This document shows positions 45,820 through 55,516 of a stretch of 64,000 bases of DNA, one piece after another (the stretch's first letter is position 1; each line of letters starts with the position of its first letter). A model generated the notes under the pieces. It saw only the letters and a list, made by a program, of their open reading frames with translations. It was not told the origin of the DNA and did not search any database. The DNA is taken from the NCBI RefSeq assembly GCF_022899355.1, contig NZ_JALJCK010000009.1:124001-188000 (forward strand). The letters run 5' to 3'. This DNA is from Shinella yambaruensis. GTDB lineage: Bacteria; Pseudomonadota; Alphaproteobacteria; Rhizobiales; Rhizobiaceae. Made by a program: the position numbers and the translations under genes.

Positions 45820-45887
45820 GGTGGGGTGACGGGCGTCGCTGATACGCGCTGATGGCTGCATTGGAGCGGCTTGGCCGCCCGTTTCGT

Positions 45888-46400
45888 CTATGGCAGCGTC
45901 CTCGGCGTCACGAAGCTTTCGAGCCGGCCTGCTCCGGGCGCAATGTCCGTCCATGTCTCGATGTCGAAAGCGATGACGGCAAGCCCCGCCGTCGGGAATT
46001 TTGTCCGTAGCCGCGCCAGTGCCGTTGCCTCGCCCTGTGGTGCGAGCAAGGCCGCCACATCCTCGAAACCCGGATTGTGACCGATGACGAGCAGCGTCTC
46101 GCTCTCCGGCGGCGCTTGCCGGATCGCCGCGAGGATGGCCGCCGGTTCGGCTTCGTAGATCGACGCCACCGTGCGGGACGGGCAAGGCTTTGCGAGGGCC
46201 GGCGAGACGAGGGCCCAGGTTTCCTGCGTGCGCCGGGCCGAGGAGACCAGCGCGAAATCCGGCTCGAGGCCTTCCGACGCAATATAGGCCCCCATGCGCG
46301 GGGCACCGCGGCGGCCGCGATCGGCGAGGGGGCGGGCGTGGTCTTCGACGCCCTCGGGCCAGGCGGACTTGGCGTGGCGGAGGAGGAGGAGGCGTTTCAC
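45888..46400 (-). CDS. SixA-like phosphohistidine phosphatase
   Basis: 170 residues, histidine phosphatase superfamily. RHG-type start KRLLLLRHAKSAWP; second catalytic region LVIGHNPGFEDVAALL; SSARRTQETW in between. SixA removes phosphate from His-containing phosphotransfer domains; the substrate here is unknown. The GTG at 46400 (GGAGAG 7 bases upstream) fits the family N-terminus; a longer frame from 46436 would read through the hairpin behind leuC. Confidence 0.88.
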   Translation of the reverse strand: MKRLLLLRHAKSAWPEGVEDHARPLADRGRRGAPRMGAYIASEGLEPDFALVSSARRTQETWALVSPALAKPCPSRTVASIYEAEPAAILAAIRQAPPESETLLVIGHNPGFEDVAALLAPQGEATALARLRTKFPTAGLAVIAFDIETWTDIAPGAGRLESFVTPRTLP

Positions 46401-46420
46401 GGGAATCTCTCCTTCAAACG

Positions 46421-46450
46421 AGAAGGCCGGGAGCATGCTCCCGGCCTTCT
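46421..46450 (-). terminator. leuC terminator palindrome
   Basis: A 30-base perfect palindrome centred on GGAGCATGCTCC lies 25 bases after the leuC stop. On the minus strand it is followed by CGTTTG. Confidence 0.7.
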
Positions 46451-46474
46451 ATCACGATGGCGATGAAGCCGTGA

Positions 46475-47884
46475 TCACTTCCAGTCGCGGATGTCGACGA
46501 AGTGGCCGGCGATCGCGGCGGCCGCGGCCATGGCGGGCGAGACGAGATGCGTGCGGCCCTTGAAGCCCTGGCGGCCCTCGAAGTTGCGGTTCGAGGTGGA
46601 GGCGCAGCGCTCGCCCGGCTTCAGGCGGTCGTCGTTCATGGCGAGGCACATGGAGCAGCCCGGCTCGCGCCAGTCGAAACCGGCTTCCTTGAAGATCTTG
46701 TCGAGGCCTTCGGCTTCCGCCTGCTCCTTCACGAGGCCGGAGCCCGGGACGATCATGGCGTCGACGGTGGAGGCGACCTTCCTGCCCTCGACGACGGCGG
46801 CGACGGCGCGCAGGTCCTCGATGCGGCCGTTGGTGCACGAGCCGATGAAGACACGGTCGATGGCGATGTCGGTGATCTTCGTGCCCGGCTTCAGGCCCAT
46901 ATAGTCGAGCGCGCGCCACTTGGAGGAGCGCTTGGTCTCGTCCTCGATATCGTCGGGGTTCGGCACGACGCCTTCGACGGAGACGACGTCCTCCGGCGAG
47001 GAGCCCCAGGAGACGATCGGCGGCAGGTTGGCGGCGTCGAGCACGACGATGCGGTCGAAATGCGCGCCCTCCTCGGTGTAGAGTGTCTTCCAGTAGTCGA
47101 GCGCCATTTCCAGCGCCTTGCCCTTGGGCGCGCGCGGCTTGTCCTTGATGTATTCGAAGGTGGTCTCGTCCGGCGCGATGAGGCCGGCGCGGGCGCCGCC
47201 TTCGATCGTCATGTTGCAGATCGTCATGCGGCCTTCCATCGAGAGCGAGCGGATCGCCTCGCCGGCGAACTCGATGACGTGGCCGGTGCCGCCGGCGGTG
47301 CCGATCTCGCCGATGATGGCAAGGATGATGTCCTTGGCCGTCACGCCTTCGGGAAGCTTCCCGTCGACGCGCACCAGCATGTTCTTCGCCTTCTTCTGGA
47401 TCAGCGTCTGGGTGGCGAGGACATGCTCCACCTCGGAGGTGCCGATACCGTGCGCCAGCGCGCCGAACGCGCCGTGCGTGGAGGTGTGGCTGTCGCCGCA
47501 GACGATGGTCATGCCCGGCAGGGTAAAGCCCTGCTCGGGGCCGACGATGTGCACGATGCCCTGGCGCACGTCCTTTTCGGAATAGTATTCCACGCCGAAA
47601 TCGGCGGCGTTCTTGGCGAGCGCCTCGACCTGGATCCGGCTTTCCTCGTTCTTGATGCCCTGGTGGCGGTCCGGCGAGGTGGGAACGTTGTGGTCGACGA
47701 CGGCGAGCGTCTTTTCCGGCGCGCGCACCTTGCGCCCGGCCATGCGCAGGCCCTCGAAGGCCTGCGGCGACGTCACTTCGTGAACGAGGTGACGGTCGAT
47801 GTAGAGAAGACAGGTTCCGTCTTCCTGGCGGCTGACGATATGGTCGTCGAAAATCTTGTCATAGAGGGTACGGGGTGCGCTCAT
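46475..47884 (-). CDS. leuC: 3-isopropylmalate dehydratase large subunit
   Basis: Aconitase-family enzyme of leucine synthesis; with LeuD it isomerises 2- to 3-isopropylmalate. 469 residues, complete. Substrate and cluster motifs are [29 protein letters not shown] (first cluster Cys), and [14 protein letters not shown] (other two Cys of the 4Fe-4S cluster), with [10 protein letters not shown] near the end. leuD is not adjacent here, as usual in rhizobia. No leader peptide rich in Leu was seen upstream. Confidence 0.97.
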   Translation of the reverse strand: MSAPRTLYDKIFDDHIVSRQEDGTCLLYIDRHLVHEVTSPQAFEGLRMAGRKVRAPEKTLAVVDHNVPTSPDRHQGIKNEESRIQVEALAKNAADFGVEYYSEKDVRQGIVHIVGPEQGFTLPGMTIVCGDSHTSTHGAFGALAHGIGTSEVEHVLATQTLIQKKAKNMLVRVDGKLPEGVTAKDIILAIIGEIGTAGGTGHVIEFAGEAIRSLSMEGRMTICNMTIEGGARAGLIAPDETTFEYIKDKPRAPKGKALEMALDYWKTLYTEEGAHFDRIVVLDAANLPPIVSWGSSPEDVVSVEGVVPNPDDIEDETKRSSKWRALDYMGLKPGTKITDIAIDRVFIGSCTNGRIEDLRAVAAVVEGRKVASTVDAMIVPGSGLVKEQAEAEGLDKIFKEAGFDWREPGCSMCLAMNDDRLKPGERCASTSNRNFEGRQGFKGRTHLVSPAMAAAAAIAGHFVDIRDWK

Positions 47885-47956
47885 GGCTCTTCATCCGCTT
47901 GGTATGTTTAGGGTACAGGAATTTGGCGAGCCCGTGGCTCGCAGGATCGAGAGCGA

Positions 47957-48073
47957 TCAGGATAGGCGGCTGATAAGCGCGCCGAAGACACGCGCAAAGA
48001 AGCGTGCCGGCAGGCGCTTGTGATCCTGCAGCACGACGACATGCTTTTCCGTGCATCCGAACTTGGATTCCAT
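47957..48073 (-). CDS. Possible small protein upstream of leuC
   Basis: A 38-residue frame, MESKFGCTEKHVVVLQDHKR onward, ending ARVFGALISRLS. Codon third positions are G/C-biased like real genes here, and it nearly fills the gap between the permease gene and leuC. The ribosome-binding site (GGGG) is weak, and an alternative ATG lies at 48082. It is not a typical attenuation leader, as it has only four leucines and no run. No family was recognised. Confidence 0.35.
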   Translation of the reverse strand: MESKFGCTEKHVVVLQDHKRLPARFFARVFGALISRLS

Positions 48074-48150
48074 GCCCCGCATATAACGATTTTTTGACGG
48101 CACGGCAAGTTGATGCGCGGCGACCGTCTGATCATCCGCGCGCGCAGGGA

Positions 48151-48957
48151 TCACGTCCGCCGGAGACGTCTTTCCAGCGCCCGCAGGGCCAGGGAAAGGC
48201 CGATGGTCAGGATGAGGTAGACATAGGCGACGATGGAATAGGTCTCGAAGAAGCGGAACGAGCCCGACGCGTAGACCTTGCCCATCTGGGTGATGTCCGC
48301 GACGCCGAGCACGGAGACGAGCGAGGAATCCTTCACCATCGCCACGAAGTCATTGCCGAGCGGCGGCAGGATGACGCGCACGGCCTGCGGAAAGACGACG
48401 AGCCGGAAGCGCTGGAAGCGCGACAGGCCGAGCGCCTTCGCGGCCTCGATCTGCCCCTTGTCGACGGACTGGATGCCCGCGCGAAAGACCTCGGCGATGA
48501 AGGCGGAATAGCCGATCATCAGCGCGATGATCGCCCGCCACATCAGCGAGAGGTCGCGCACCTGCACCGGTTCCAGGTAGCCGGCGGCAAGGAGCGGGCC
48601 GATCGCGAAGTTGATCACCGCCACCAGCGCCGGGGCGCCGACGAAGGCGATGTAGAAGAGCAGGACGAGCACCGGCACGCCCCGGATCACCTCCGTGTAG
48701 AAGCGGGCGATCTGGCGCAGCACCTTGCTTTCGGAGAGCGCCATCAGGGCGACGGCGAGGCCGAGCAGGGTGGCGAGCAGGAAGGCGACGAGGGTCACGA
48801 AGATCGTCACCCACAGTCCCTTCAGCACGACGCTGAACACCTGCCTGTAGAGGTCATTGGCAATGATGACGCCGGCAAGCGCCAGCGCGATGACACCGAG
48901 GGCGACCAGCCACCAGGGATAGTCGCCCTTCGCCGTATCAGGGGAAGCGGGAGCCAT
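48151..48957 (-). CDS. Polar amino-acid ABC transporter permease
   Basis: 268 residues, HisM/GlnP type inner-membrane subunit with about five to six membrane helices. The EAA loop that contacts the ATPase is QIEAAKALGLSRFQRFRLVV. The N-terminal HisM region (LKGLWVTIFVTLVAFLLATL) is present. It is preceded on the same strand by its binding protein, 9 bases apart. No ATPase gene is near, so it must share one encoded elsewhere. Confidence 0.92.
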   Translation of the reverse strand: MAPASPDTAKGDYPWWLVALGVIALALAGVIIANDLYRQVFSVVLKGLWVTIFVTLVAFLLATLLGLAVALMALSESKVLRQIARFYTEVIRGVPVLVLLFYIAFVGAPALVAVINFAIGPLLAAGYLEPVQVRDLSLMWRAIIALMIGYSAFIAEVFRAGIQSVDKGQIEAAKALGLSRFQRFRLVVFPQAVRVILPPLGNDFVAMVKDSSLVSVLGVADITQMGKVYASGSFRFFETYSIVAYVYLILTIGLSLALRALERRLRRT

Positions 48958-48966
48958 GGCTGCCCG

Positions 48967-49764
48967 TCACTCACCCATCTTGTAGTCGAGGAACCACTTC
49001 TTGTTGAGGCTTTCCAGCGTGCCGTCCGCCGTCAATGCCGCGATCGCCGCGTTGACCGGGGCGACGAGATCGGAGCCCTTCGGGAAGATGAAGCCGAAGT
49101 CCTCGGTGCCGAGCGGCTCGCCGACCACCTTGAGCTTGCCGCCCGAGGCGTCGACATAGCCCTTGGCCGCGACGCTGTCGGTAAGCACCAGGTCGACATC
49201 GCCGGCCTGCAGCGCCTGCACGGTCGCGCCGAAGGTCTCGAACAGCTTGATGCGCGGGTTCTGCTCGTTGCCGTCGAGGATTTCATAGACGGCGGTGTAG
49301 AAGGGCGAGGTGCCGGGCTGGGCGGCGATCAGGCCGTCGTTTAGCGCCGCGAAGGATTTCGCGTCGTTGAAGCGTTCCTCGTCGCCACGCACCAGCATGA
49401 ACTGCTGCGAACGCATGTAGGGGTCGGAGAAGTCGACCTTCTCCTTGCGGTCGTCCTTGATGGTGATGCCGGTCATGCCGATATTGTACTGGTTGTCGGA
49501 GACCGCCTGGATCATCGTGTCCCAGCTGGCGTTCTGGTATTCGACTTTGAAGTTCAGCCGCTTGGCGATCTCGTTCATCGCGTCATATTCCCAGCCGATC
49601 TGCTCGCCCGACTTCGGATCGACGAACTGCAGCGGCGGGTAAGCGTTCTCCGTGACGACGACGACGGTCTTGCCGCCGAGGTCGGGCAGGTCCGTGGCGA
49701 AGGCGAGAGCGGGCATGAGGGCGGCGGCGGCAAGGCCTGCGAGAACGGCGCGGCGGGAAAACAT
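48967..49764 (-). CDS. Periplasmic amino-acid-binding protein (family 3)
   Basis: 265 residues. The signal peptide MFSRRAVLAGLAAAALMPAL has twin arginines but a short n-region, so Sec or Tat export is possible. The SBP_bac_3 pattern is VVTENAYPPLQFVDPKSGEQ, GWEYDAMNEIAKRLNFKVEY, GMTGITIKDDRKEKVDFSDP, with the ligand-binding Arg/Asp regions in order. It delivers its ligand, probably a polar amino acid, to the permease encoded 9 bases downstream. Confidence 0.92.
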   Translation of the reverse strand: MFSRRAVLAGLAAAALMPALAFATDLPDLGGKTVVVVTENAYPPLQFVDPKSGEQIGWEYDAMNEIAKRLNFKVEYQNASWDTMIQAVSDNQYNIGMTGITIKDDRKEKVDFSDPYMRSQQFMLVRGDEERFNDAKSFAALNDGLIAAQPGTSPFYTAVYEILDGNEQNPRIKLFETFGATVQALQAGDVDLVLTDSVAAKGYVDASGGKLKVVGEPLGTEDFGFIFPKGSDLVAPVNAAIAALTADGTLESLNKKWFLDYKMGE

Positions 49765-49861
49765 CGAAACAGGCTCCTGAAATTGTGGCGGCGGAACACT
49801 CTCACAGGTTCAGGCAGGGAGGCAAGCACGGCGCTTGCGTGCAAAGGCTTTTCCGTAAAAC

Positions 49862-49890
49862 AAAAAAGCCGCCGGCAAGGCCGACGGCTT
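49862..49890 (-). terminator. rplS terminator
   Basis: On the minus strand, AAGCCGTCGG-CCTTG-CCGGCGGCTT (one G-U) is followed by TTTTTG. It lies 25 bases after the rplS stop. Confidence 0.9.
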
Positions 49891-49914
49891 CTTCGAATGG
49901 ATGCGGCTGCCGGA

Positions 49915-50433
49915 TTATTCGGCGGCGGCTTCCGCGGCCTTTGCGGCCTCGGCAGCTTCTGCTGCGGCCTTTTCAGCGGCGAGCGCCTGGGCGGCTGCCA
50001 CCTTCTCGGCCTCGAGACGTGCCTTTTCCTCGGCAATGGCCTGGCGCTCGGCATCGTTCAGCTTGCGGGCGCGCGTGCCGGTGTTCTCGACGATACGAGC
50101 CGACTTGCCGCGGCGATCGCGCAGGTAGTAGAGCTTGGCGCGGCGGACCTTGCCGCGGCGCACGACGTCGACGCTTTCGACGAGCGGCGAGTAGATCGGG
50201 AAGACGCGCTCGACGCCTTCGCCGTAGGAGATCTTGCGAACGGTGAAGCTCTCGTTGAGGCCGCCGCCGGAACGGGCGATGCAGACGCCTTCATAGGCCT
50301 GCACGCGGGTACGCGAACCTTCCGTGACGCGCACGTTGACGCGGACGGTGTCGCCCGGGGAGAATTCCGGGAGGGTGCGCTTGGCTTCGATCTTCGCGGC
50401 CTGTTCGGCTTCAAGCTGCTGGATGATGTTCAT
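49915..50433 (-). CDS. rplS: 50S ribosomal protein L19
   Basis: 172 residues. The L19 core ([75 protein letters not shown]) occupies the first 120 or so. A C-terminal tail of about 50 residues rich in Ala, Glu and Lys is an extension typical of Rhizobiales. The ATG at 50433 fits the family start. It is separated from trmD by the oppositely oriented TauE-type gene, unlike the compact rpsP-rimM-trmD-rplS order of most bacteria. Confidence 0.96.
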   Translation of the reverse strand: MNIIQQLEAEQAAKIEAKRTLPEFSPGDTVRVNVRVTEGSRTRVQAYEGVCIARSGGGLNESFTVRKISYGEGVERVFPIYSPLVESVDVVRRGKVRRAKLYYLRDRRGKSARIVENTGTRARKLNDAERQAIAEEKARLEAEKVAAAQALAAEKAAAEAAEAAKAAEAAAE

Positions 50434-50837
50434 CGGTCTAACCTTCTGGTTCTTCTGAAACAGCCAGAGCGCTCGACGGTCACCTTCTGGGCCATGGCCT
50501 CTAAGGTTAGTCCGTTGCCGGACGGAGCGGATTCGCCATTCTTTGATTGCAGGTCGGCGGGAGTAATCCCAAATCCGTGCGGGCCAATACACCAAACGAA
50601 CCGGCTTGTCATCCCCTAAAGCACATGGCGAGCTTTCCGATACCCTCCTTGCGCTTCAAAGCTCTGGTTTTGCGTATGCCGCTGTCGCAAAACCGCTGCG
50701 CATTTTTGCGCGGCATGCCGCAACGGCAAAAGAAACCGCGCCGGAAGGGCGGTTCTTCGGCCTTGCCGCCCTTCCGGCGCCACGCTATCACGCGCTTGAG
50801 GAGGGCGCGGCCACAGCTGCCGTGCCGGGGAAGCATC
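50434..50837. other. 404-base divergent gap between rplS and TauE-type gene, with long hairpin
   Basis: No gene was found. It contains a diverged copy of the repeat at 7931 (50667-50719) and a strong hairpin at 50738-50780: a 15-bp perfect stem GCGCCGGAAGGGCGG / CCGCCCTTCCGGCGC with a 13-base loop, ending 57 bases before the transporter ATG. The rplS promoter must also lie here. Confidence 0.6.
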
Positions 50838-51584
50838 ATGACCGTTGTCGACGCCATCTTTCTGTTCATCGCGGGCTTCCTCTCCGGCGTGGTAAACGCC
50901 ATCGCCGGCGGCGGCACGTTCCTGACCTTCGGCGCGATGACACTGACCGGCCTGCCGCCGATCGTCGCCAACGCCACCTCCTCGATCACCCAGTTTCCCG
51001 GCTACGTCACCTCGACGCTCGCCTATGCCAAGGAAATCCGCGCCGACTGGAAGGAAGCGCTGCTGCTCGGCGCGCTGTCGCTTGTCGGCGGCTTCGCCGG
51101 GGCCATGCTGCTGCTCTCGCTCTCCAATCCCTCGTTTCGCGCGCTGGTGCCGTGGCTCCTGCTGGCGGCGACCGCGATCTTCGCGGCCGGACCCTATCTC
51201 AAACCCAGGACGCTGAGCCCGGAAAAGCCGATCTCGCCGCTCGGCCTCGCCCTCCAGGGCATCACCTCGATCTATGGCGGCTTTTTCGGTGCGGGCATGG
51301 GCATCATGACGCTCGCCGTGCTGGGCCTCACCAAGGGCGGCGACTATCACCGGCTGAACGCGCTGAAGAATTTCGTCGCCGTCGTCATCGCGGCCATGGC
51401 GATCGTCGTCTTCGCCAGCGGCGGCGTGGTCGGCTGGCCGCAGGCGGCGGTCATGGTGCCGGCGGGCGCGATCGGCGGCTATGCCGGCGTCTGGGCGGCG
51501 CGGCGCGTGCCGCAGCCGGTCATCCGCGGCCTTGTGGTCGCGGTCGGCCTCGCGCTGACGGTCTATTATTTCGTGACGGGCTGA
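50838..51584 (+). CDS. TauE/SafE-family membrane transporter
   Basis: 248 residues, about seven to eight membrane helices. Typical family start ([20 protein letters not shown]) and middle repeat ([20 protein letters not shown]), followed by [20 protein letters not shown]. Members export sulfite, sulfoacetate or related anions; the substrate is unknown here. Its 3' end overlaps the convergent trmD stop by 19 bases. It has been placed, on the opposite strand, between trmD and rplS. Confidence 0.9.
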   Translation: MTVVDAIFLFIAGFLSGVVNAIAGGGTFLTFGAMTLTGLPPIVANATSSITQFPGYVTSTLAYAKEIRADWKEALLLGALSLVGGFAGAMLLLSLSNPSFRALVPWLLLAATAIFAAGPYLKPRTLSPEKPISPLGLALQGITSIYGGFFGAGMGIMTLAVLGLTKGGDYHRLNALKNFVAVVIAAMAIVVFASGGVVGWPQAAVMVPAGAIGGYAGVWAARRVPQPVIRGLVVAVGLALTVYYFVTG

Positions 51585-52261
51585 GCGGGGAGAAGATCGG
51601 GCCGACGCGCGCGCGTCAACTGTTCCGCCTCCTCGCGCCGCCATTTCTCGATCGCCGCGTGGTGGCCGGAGGTGAGAACGCCAGGGATCTCCATGCCTTC
51701 CCAGACCTGCGGGCGGGTATAGTGCGGGTGCTCCAGCAGCCCGCCCTCGAAGCTCTCGTGCTCGCCCGAAAGCGCATTGCCCATAACGCCCGGCAGGATG
51801 CGCACCACGGCGTCGAGCAGGATCATCGCCGCCGGCTCGCCGCCGGAGAGGATGTAATCGCCGATCGAGACCTCTTCGAGCTGCCGCCCGTCGATGACGC
51901 GCTGGTCGACGCCCTCGAAGCGGCCGCAGACGATGACGGCGCCGTCGCCTGCCGCCAGCTCCCGGACGCGGGCCTGCGTCAACGGGCGGCCGCGCGGGCT
52001 CATCAGCAGGCGCGAGCGGCTGTCGCCTTCAGAGGCGTGGTCGATGGCGCGGGCAAGCACATCCGGCTTCAGCACCATGCCGGCGCCGCCGCCGGCCGGC
52101 GTGTCGTCCACCGTGCGGTGGCGATCGGTGGTGAAATCGCGGATCTGCACGCAGTCGAGCGCCCAGTCGCCGCGCGCGAGGGCCTTGCCGGAGAGCGACT
52201 GCCCGAGAAACCCCGGGAACATCTCCGGATAGAGCGTCAGGATGGTGGCGCGGAAAGCCAC
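51566..52261 (-). CDS. trmD: tRNA (guanine37-N1)-methyltransferase
   Basis: SPOUT methyltransferase that modifies G37 of tRNAs reading CNN codons and prevents +1 frameshifts. 231 residues. Signature parts: [37 protein letters not shown], the trefoil-knot SAM site [13 protein letters not shown] and [14 protein letters not shown]. The GTG at 52261, directly after the rimM stop (TGAcGTG) with GGAGAG before it, fits the family start; an ATG at 52327 would overlap rimM by 65 bases. Translationally coupled to rimM. Confidence 0.95.
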   Translation of the reverse strand: MAFRATILTLYPEMFPGFLGQSLSGKALARGDWALDCVQIRDFTTDRHRTVDDTPAGGGAGMVLKPDVLARAIDHASEGDSRSRLLMSPRGRPLTQARVRELAAGDGAVIVCGRFEGVDQRVIDGRQLEEVSIGDYILSGGEPAAMILLDAVVRILPGVMGNALSGEHESFEGGLLEHPHYTRPQVWEGMEIPGVLTSGHHAAIEKWRREEAEQLTRARRPDLLPAQPVTK

Positions 52262-52262
52262 G

Positions 52263-52841
52263 TCACTCTCCGTCGTCGTCTTGCGGCGGACGGCGGCGCC
52301 GGCTGCCCGGGCCGTCGTTTCCGTCATCCTCCAGGCCGGCGGCGACGGCGTCGATCAGAAGGCGCCCGCCTTCGAGGTCGATCTCCAGCACGGCCGCTTC
52401 GGAGAAGGGAATGAGCACGGGCCGCTTGCCCGGCCCCTTGAGTTCGAGAAGGTCGCCCGCGCCGAAATCGAAGATACCCGTCACCTTGCCGTGGCTGCGG
52501 CCGGCGGTATCGACCGCTTCCAGCCCTTCGAGGTCGGCATAGAAGAATTCGTCCTCGTCCAGTTCCTCGTCCGGCAGGTTGTCACGTTCGATATAGAGGT
52601 CGGTGCCGGTAAGCGCCTCGGCGGCATTGCGGTCGTTGATGCCGCGAAAGCGCACCACGACGACATTCTTCGCCTCGCGCACTTCGAGCACCTCGAAGGA
52701 GCGGCCGTCCTCGGTATGGAGATGGCCATAGTCGCCGATCGCCGTCGGGTCGATCGTATAGGATTTCACGCGGACCTCGCCGCGCAGGCCCTGTGCCGCG
52801 CCGACGGTGCCCATGAGGACGGGATTTTCCAGTTTCGCCAT
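52263..52841 (-). CDS. rimM: 16S rRNA processing protein RimM
   Basis: Assembly factor for the 30S head that binds S19. 192 residues. N-terminal RimM domain ([20 protein letters not shown], then [15 protein letters not shown]), then the PRC-barrel ([22 protein letters not shown]-like end [20 protein letters not shown]). A C-terminal tail rich in Asp/Gly/Arg is typical of alphaproteobacteria. It follows rpsP by 115 bases with a hairpin between. Confidence 0.95.
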   Translation of the reverse strand: MAKLENPVLMGTVGAAQGLRGEVRVKSYTIDPTAIGDYGHLHTEDGRSFEVLEVREAKNVVVVRFRGINDRNAAEALTGTDLYIERDNLPDEELDEDEFFYADLEGLEAVDTAGRSHGKVTGIFDFGAGDLLELKGPGKRPVLIPFSEAAVLEIDLEGGRLLIDAVAAGLEDDGNDGPGSRRRRPPQDDDGE

Positions 52842-52903
52842 GGTTCGGTTCCGTGTGTTTCGGGACGCCTAGGCTTTATTATGTTCATGCCGAGGCTCCA
52901 AAT

Positions 52904-52938
52904 GAAAACGGGCGGCATGAAACACGCCGCCCGTTTTC
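52904..52938 (-). terminator. Hairpin between rpsP and rimM
   Basis: A 13-bp perfect stem GAAAACGGGCGGC / GCCGCCCGTTTTC. On the minus strand it is followed by ATTTGG. It probably gives partial termination or processing after rpsP. Confidence 0.7.
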
Positions 52939-52956
52939 TGGAAAAGCCGCGAAGGA

Positions 52957-53322
52957 TTATTCGCCGGCGGCGGCAGCAGCGGCGTCTTCTTCCTTCTGCT
53001 TCTTCTCGGCAGCGCGTTCGAGCGCCTTCTTGCCCGGCTTTGCCTTGTCCGGGTTGTTGCGGGCTTCGCGCTTCACGACGCCGGCCTCATCGAGGAAGCG
53101 GGCAACGCGGTCGGTCGGCTGGGCGCCCTTGGCGAGCCATTCCTTGGCGCGGTCGGCGTCGATCTGCACGCGGCCCGCGTCGTCCTTGCCGAGCATCGGG
53201 TTCCAGGAGCCGAGCTTTTCCAGGAAGCGGCCGTCGCGCGGCGAACGGGCGTCGGCAACGACGATCTGGTAGTACGGGCGCTTCTTGGAGCCACCGCGGG
53301 CGAGACGGATTTTCAGGGACAT
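52957..53322 (-). CDS. rpsP: 30S ribosomal protein S16
   Basis: 121 residues. The S16 core is [40 protein letters not shown], then [20 protein letters not shown]. The tail from about residue 80 is Lys/Ala-rich, the usual rhizobial extension. The start at 53322 is certain. Downstream of the chorismate mutase gene by 36 bases. Confidence 0.97.
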   Translation of the reverse strand: MSLKIRLARGGSKKRPYYQIVVADARSPRDGRFLEKLGSWNPMLGKDDAGRVQIDADRAKEWLAKGAQPTDRVARFLDEAGVVKREARNNPDKAKPGKKALERAAEKKQKEEDAAAAAAGE

Positions 53323-53358
53323 GTCATTACTCCTTGGATGTGACGTGAGCCGCTTTTC

Positions 53359-53682
53359 TCAAGCGGTGTTCTGGTTTGCGCCGCTGTGCTCAGCGGCAAT
53401 GGCTTCATGGTGCCGGATCACCTCGCGGATGATGAAGTTCAGGAACTTCTCCGCGAAATCCGGATCCAGATTGGCATCCTTCGCAAGGCGGCGAAGGCGT
53501 TCGATCTGGTATTCCTCGCGCGCCGGGTCGGCCGGCGGCAGTTCATGCGTCGCCTTCAGCACGCCCACCGCCTGGGTACAGCGGAAGCGTTCGGCGAGCA
53601 TATGCACAAGGGCAGCGTCGATATTGTCGATCGATTGCCGGTATTCCCCCAATTGCTGCTTGACCTTCGGATCGATCGTCAT
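53359..53682 (-). CDS. Chorismate mutase (AroQ type)
   Basis: 107 residues, all helical. LGEYRQSIDNIDAALVHMLA, then ERFRCTQAVGVLKATHELPP, then EYQIERLRRLAKDANLDPDF match AroQ chorismate mutases, which turn chorismate into prephenate for Phe/Tyr synthesis. The key Arg/Lys/Glu/Gln positions appear in order. The ATG at 53682 has GAGGGG upstream; a GTG at 53697 would overlap ffh. Location between ffh and rpsP is a known alphaproteobacterial arrangement. Confidence 0.9.
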   Translation of the reverse strand: MTIDPKVKQQLGEYRQSIDNIDAALVHMLAERFRCTQAVGVLKATHELPPADPAREEYQIERLRRLAKDANLDPDFAEKFLNFIIREVIRHHEAIAAEHSGANQNTA

Positions 53683-53693
53683 GCCGCGTCCCC

Positions 53694-55253
53694 TCACTTC
53701 TTCTTCGGCAGGCCGGGAAGGCCCGGAAGGCCGCCGAGACCGGGCAGGCGTCCGCCGCCGAGGCCCGGAAGGCCACCACCGCCAAGGCCCGGCAGGCTGC
53801 CCGGCTTGATGCCGGCCGCTTCCGCCTGCTTGGCGAGCGCCTCAAGCTGCTTCGGATCCATCTTGGACAGGTCGGGCATGCCGCCCATGCCGCCGCCAAG
53901 GCCCATCTTGCTGGCAAGGCCGCCCATCATCTGCTTCATCATGCCGCCCTTCTTGCCGCCCATCATCTTCATCATGTCCGCCATCTGGCGGTGCATCTTC
54001 AGAAGCTTGTTGATGTCGCTGGCATCGGTGCCGGAGCCGGCGGCGATGCGCTTCTTGCGGGAATGCTTGAGCATGTCGGGATTGGCGCGCTCGGCCTTGG
54101 TCATCGAGTTGATGATGGCGATCTGGCGGCCGAACAGCTTGTCGTCGAGACCGGCGGCGGACATCTTGTCCTTCATGCCGGCCATGCCGGGCATCAGCCC
54201 CATGATGCCGCCCATGCCGCCCATCTTCTGCATCTGGCGCAGCTGGTCGGCAAGGTCGTTGAGGTCGAACTTGCCCTTGGCCATCTTGGCGGCCATGGCG
54301 GCCGCCTTCTCGGCGTCGATGTTCTCCGCCGCCTTCTCGACGAGCGAGACGATGTCGCCCATGCCGAGAATGCGGTCGGCGACGCGGCGGGGATGGAATT
54401 CCTCCAGCTCGCCCATCTTCTCGCCGACGCCGATCAGCTTGATCGGCTTGCCGGTGACGGCGCGCATCGAAAGGGCGGCGCCGCCGCGGCCATCGCCGTC
54501 CATGCGAGTGAGCACCAGGCCGGTGATGCCGACGCGGTCGTCGAAATTGCGGGCGAGGTTGACGGCGTCCTGGCCGGTCAGCGCGTCGGCGACGAGCAGG
54601 ATCTCGTGCGGATTGGACTTCCGCTTGATCTCCGCCATCTCGATCATCAGCGGCTCGTCGATATGGGTGCGGCCGGCGGTGTCGAGGATGACGACGTCAT
54701 GGCCGCCGAGCTTTGCGGCCTGCACGGCGCGCGAGGCGATATCGGTCGGCGACTGGCCGGCGATGATCGGCAGGGTATCGATGCCGGCCTGTACGCCGAG
54801 CTGGCGAAGCTGCTCCTGCGCGGCCGGGCGGCGCGTGTCGAGCGAGGCCATCAGGACCTTCTTCTTGTCGCGCGTCTTCAGCCGGTTGGCGATCTTGCCG
54901 GACGTCGTCGTCTTGCCGGAGCCCTGCAGGCCCACCATCATGATGACGACGGGGGCGGCGGCGTTGAGGTCGATCGAGACGCCTTCGGAGCCGAGCATCG
55001 AGACCAGCTCGTCATGCACGAGTTTGACGACCATCTGGCCGGGCTTGATCGACTTCAGGATTTCCGCGCCGACGGCCTTTTCGCGCACGGCATCGGTGAA
55101 GGAGCGCACCACTTCCAGCGCCACGTCCGCTTCGAGAAGCGCACGGCGGACCTCGCGCAGCGCCGCCGAGACATCGGCCTCGGAGAGCGCGCCACGGCCT
55201 GTCAGTCCATTGAGAATGGAGCCAAGGCGGTCCTGGAGTGTTTCAAACATCAC
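53694..55253 (-). CDS. ffh: Signal recognition particle protein Ffh (SRP54)
   Basis: GTPase that with 4.5S RNA targets membrane proteins to FtsY. 519 residues. N domain, then G domain: GLQGSGKTTTSGKIA (G1), DTRRPAAQEQL, VILDTAGRTHIDE (G3), LTRMDGDGRGGAAL (G4), GVGEKMGELEEFHP. The M domain is rich in Met (MQKMGGMGGIMGLMPGMAGM) and binds RNA and signal peptides. The C-terminus is a Gly/Leu/Pro repeat tail (GLGGGGLPGLGGG...). Its partner ftsY is also in this window at 59288. Confidence 0.97.
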   Translation of the reverse strand: MMFETLQDRLGSILNGLTGRGALSEADVSAALREVRRALLEADVALEVVRSFTDAVREKAVGAEILKSIKPGQMVVKLVHDELVSMLGSEGVSIDLNAAAPVVIMMVGLQGSGKTTTSGKIANRLKTRDKKKVLMASLDTRRPAAQEQLRQLGVQAGIDTLPIIAGQSPTDIASRAVQAAKLGGHDVVILDTAGRTHIDEPLMIEMAEIKRKSNPHEILLVADALTGQDAVNLARNFDDRVGITGLVLTRMDGDGRGGAALSMRAVTGKPIKLIGVGEKMGELEEFHPRRVADRILGMGDIVSLVEKAAENIDAEKAAAMAAKMAKGKFDLNDLADQLRQMQKMGGMGGIMGLMPGMAGMKDKMSAAGLDDKLFGRQIAIINSMTKAERANPDMLKHSRKKRIAAGSGTDASDINKLLKMHRQMADMMKMMGGKKGGMMKQMMGGLASKMGLGGGMGGMPDLSKMDPKQLEALAKQAEAAGIKPGSLPGLGGGGLPGLGGGRLPGLGGLPGLPGLPKKK

Positions 55254-55516
55254 GTCTTCCTTCTTGTTTCCACGTCTGGCGGAAACATCGGTTCCATCCG
55301 CGCCAAAAACAAGACGAAAAGCCGAAAAGCACCCGAGGGCGCATCGCGCTGTCGGGTGTTGACCTCCGGGATCTCTTTATACCTCAATGGGTCCCGGTCG
55401 GCGGCTTCAAGCATCGTAACTTGTCGCGGATGCGGCGGCTTAAACAGCAAAGGGGTCGGAAAGTCAAGGACGCACCGGATCATGCCGGCGCGCAGTGCTC
55501 GAGAGGAGTTTCGCTC

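Noticed and set aside
46502-47911. 469-residue plus-strand frame opposite leuC
   Set aside because: Shadow of leuC; no ribosome-binding site and no family.
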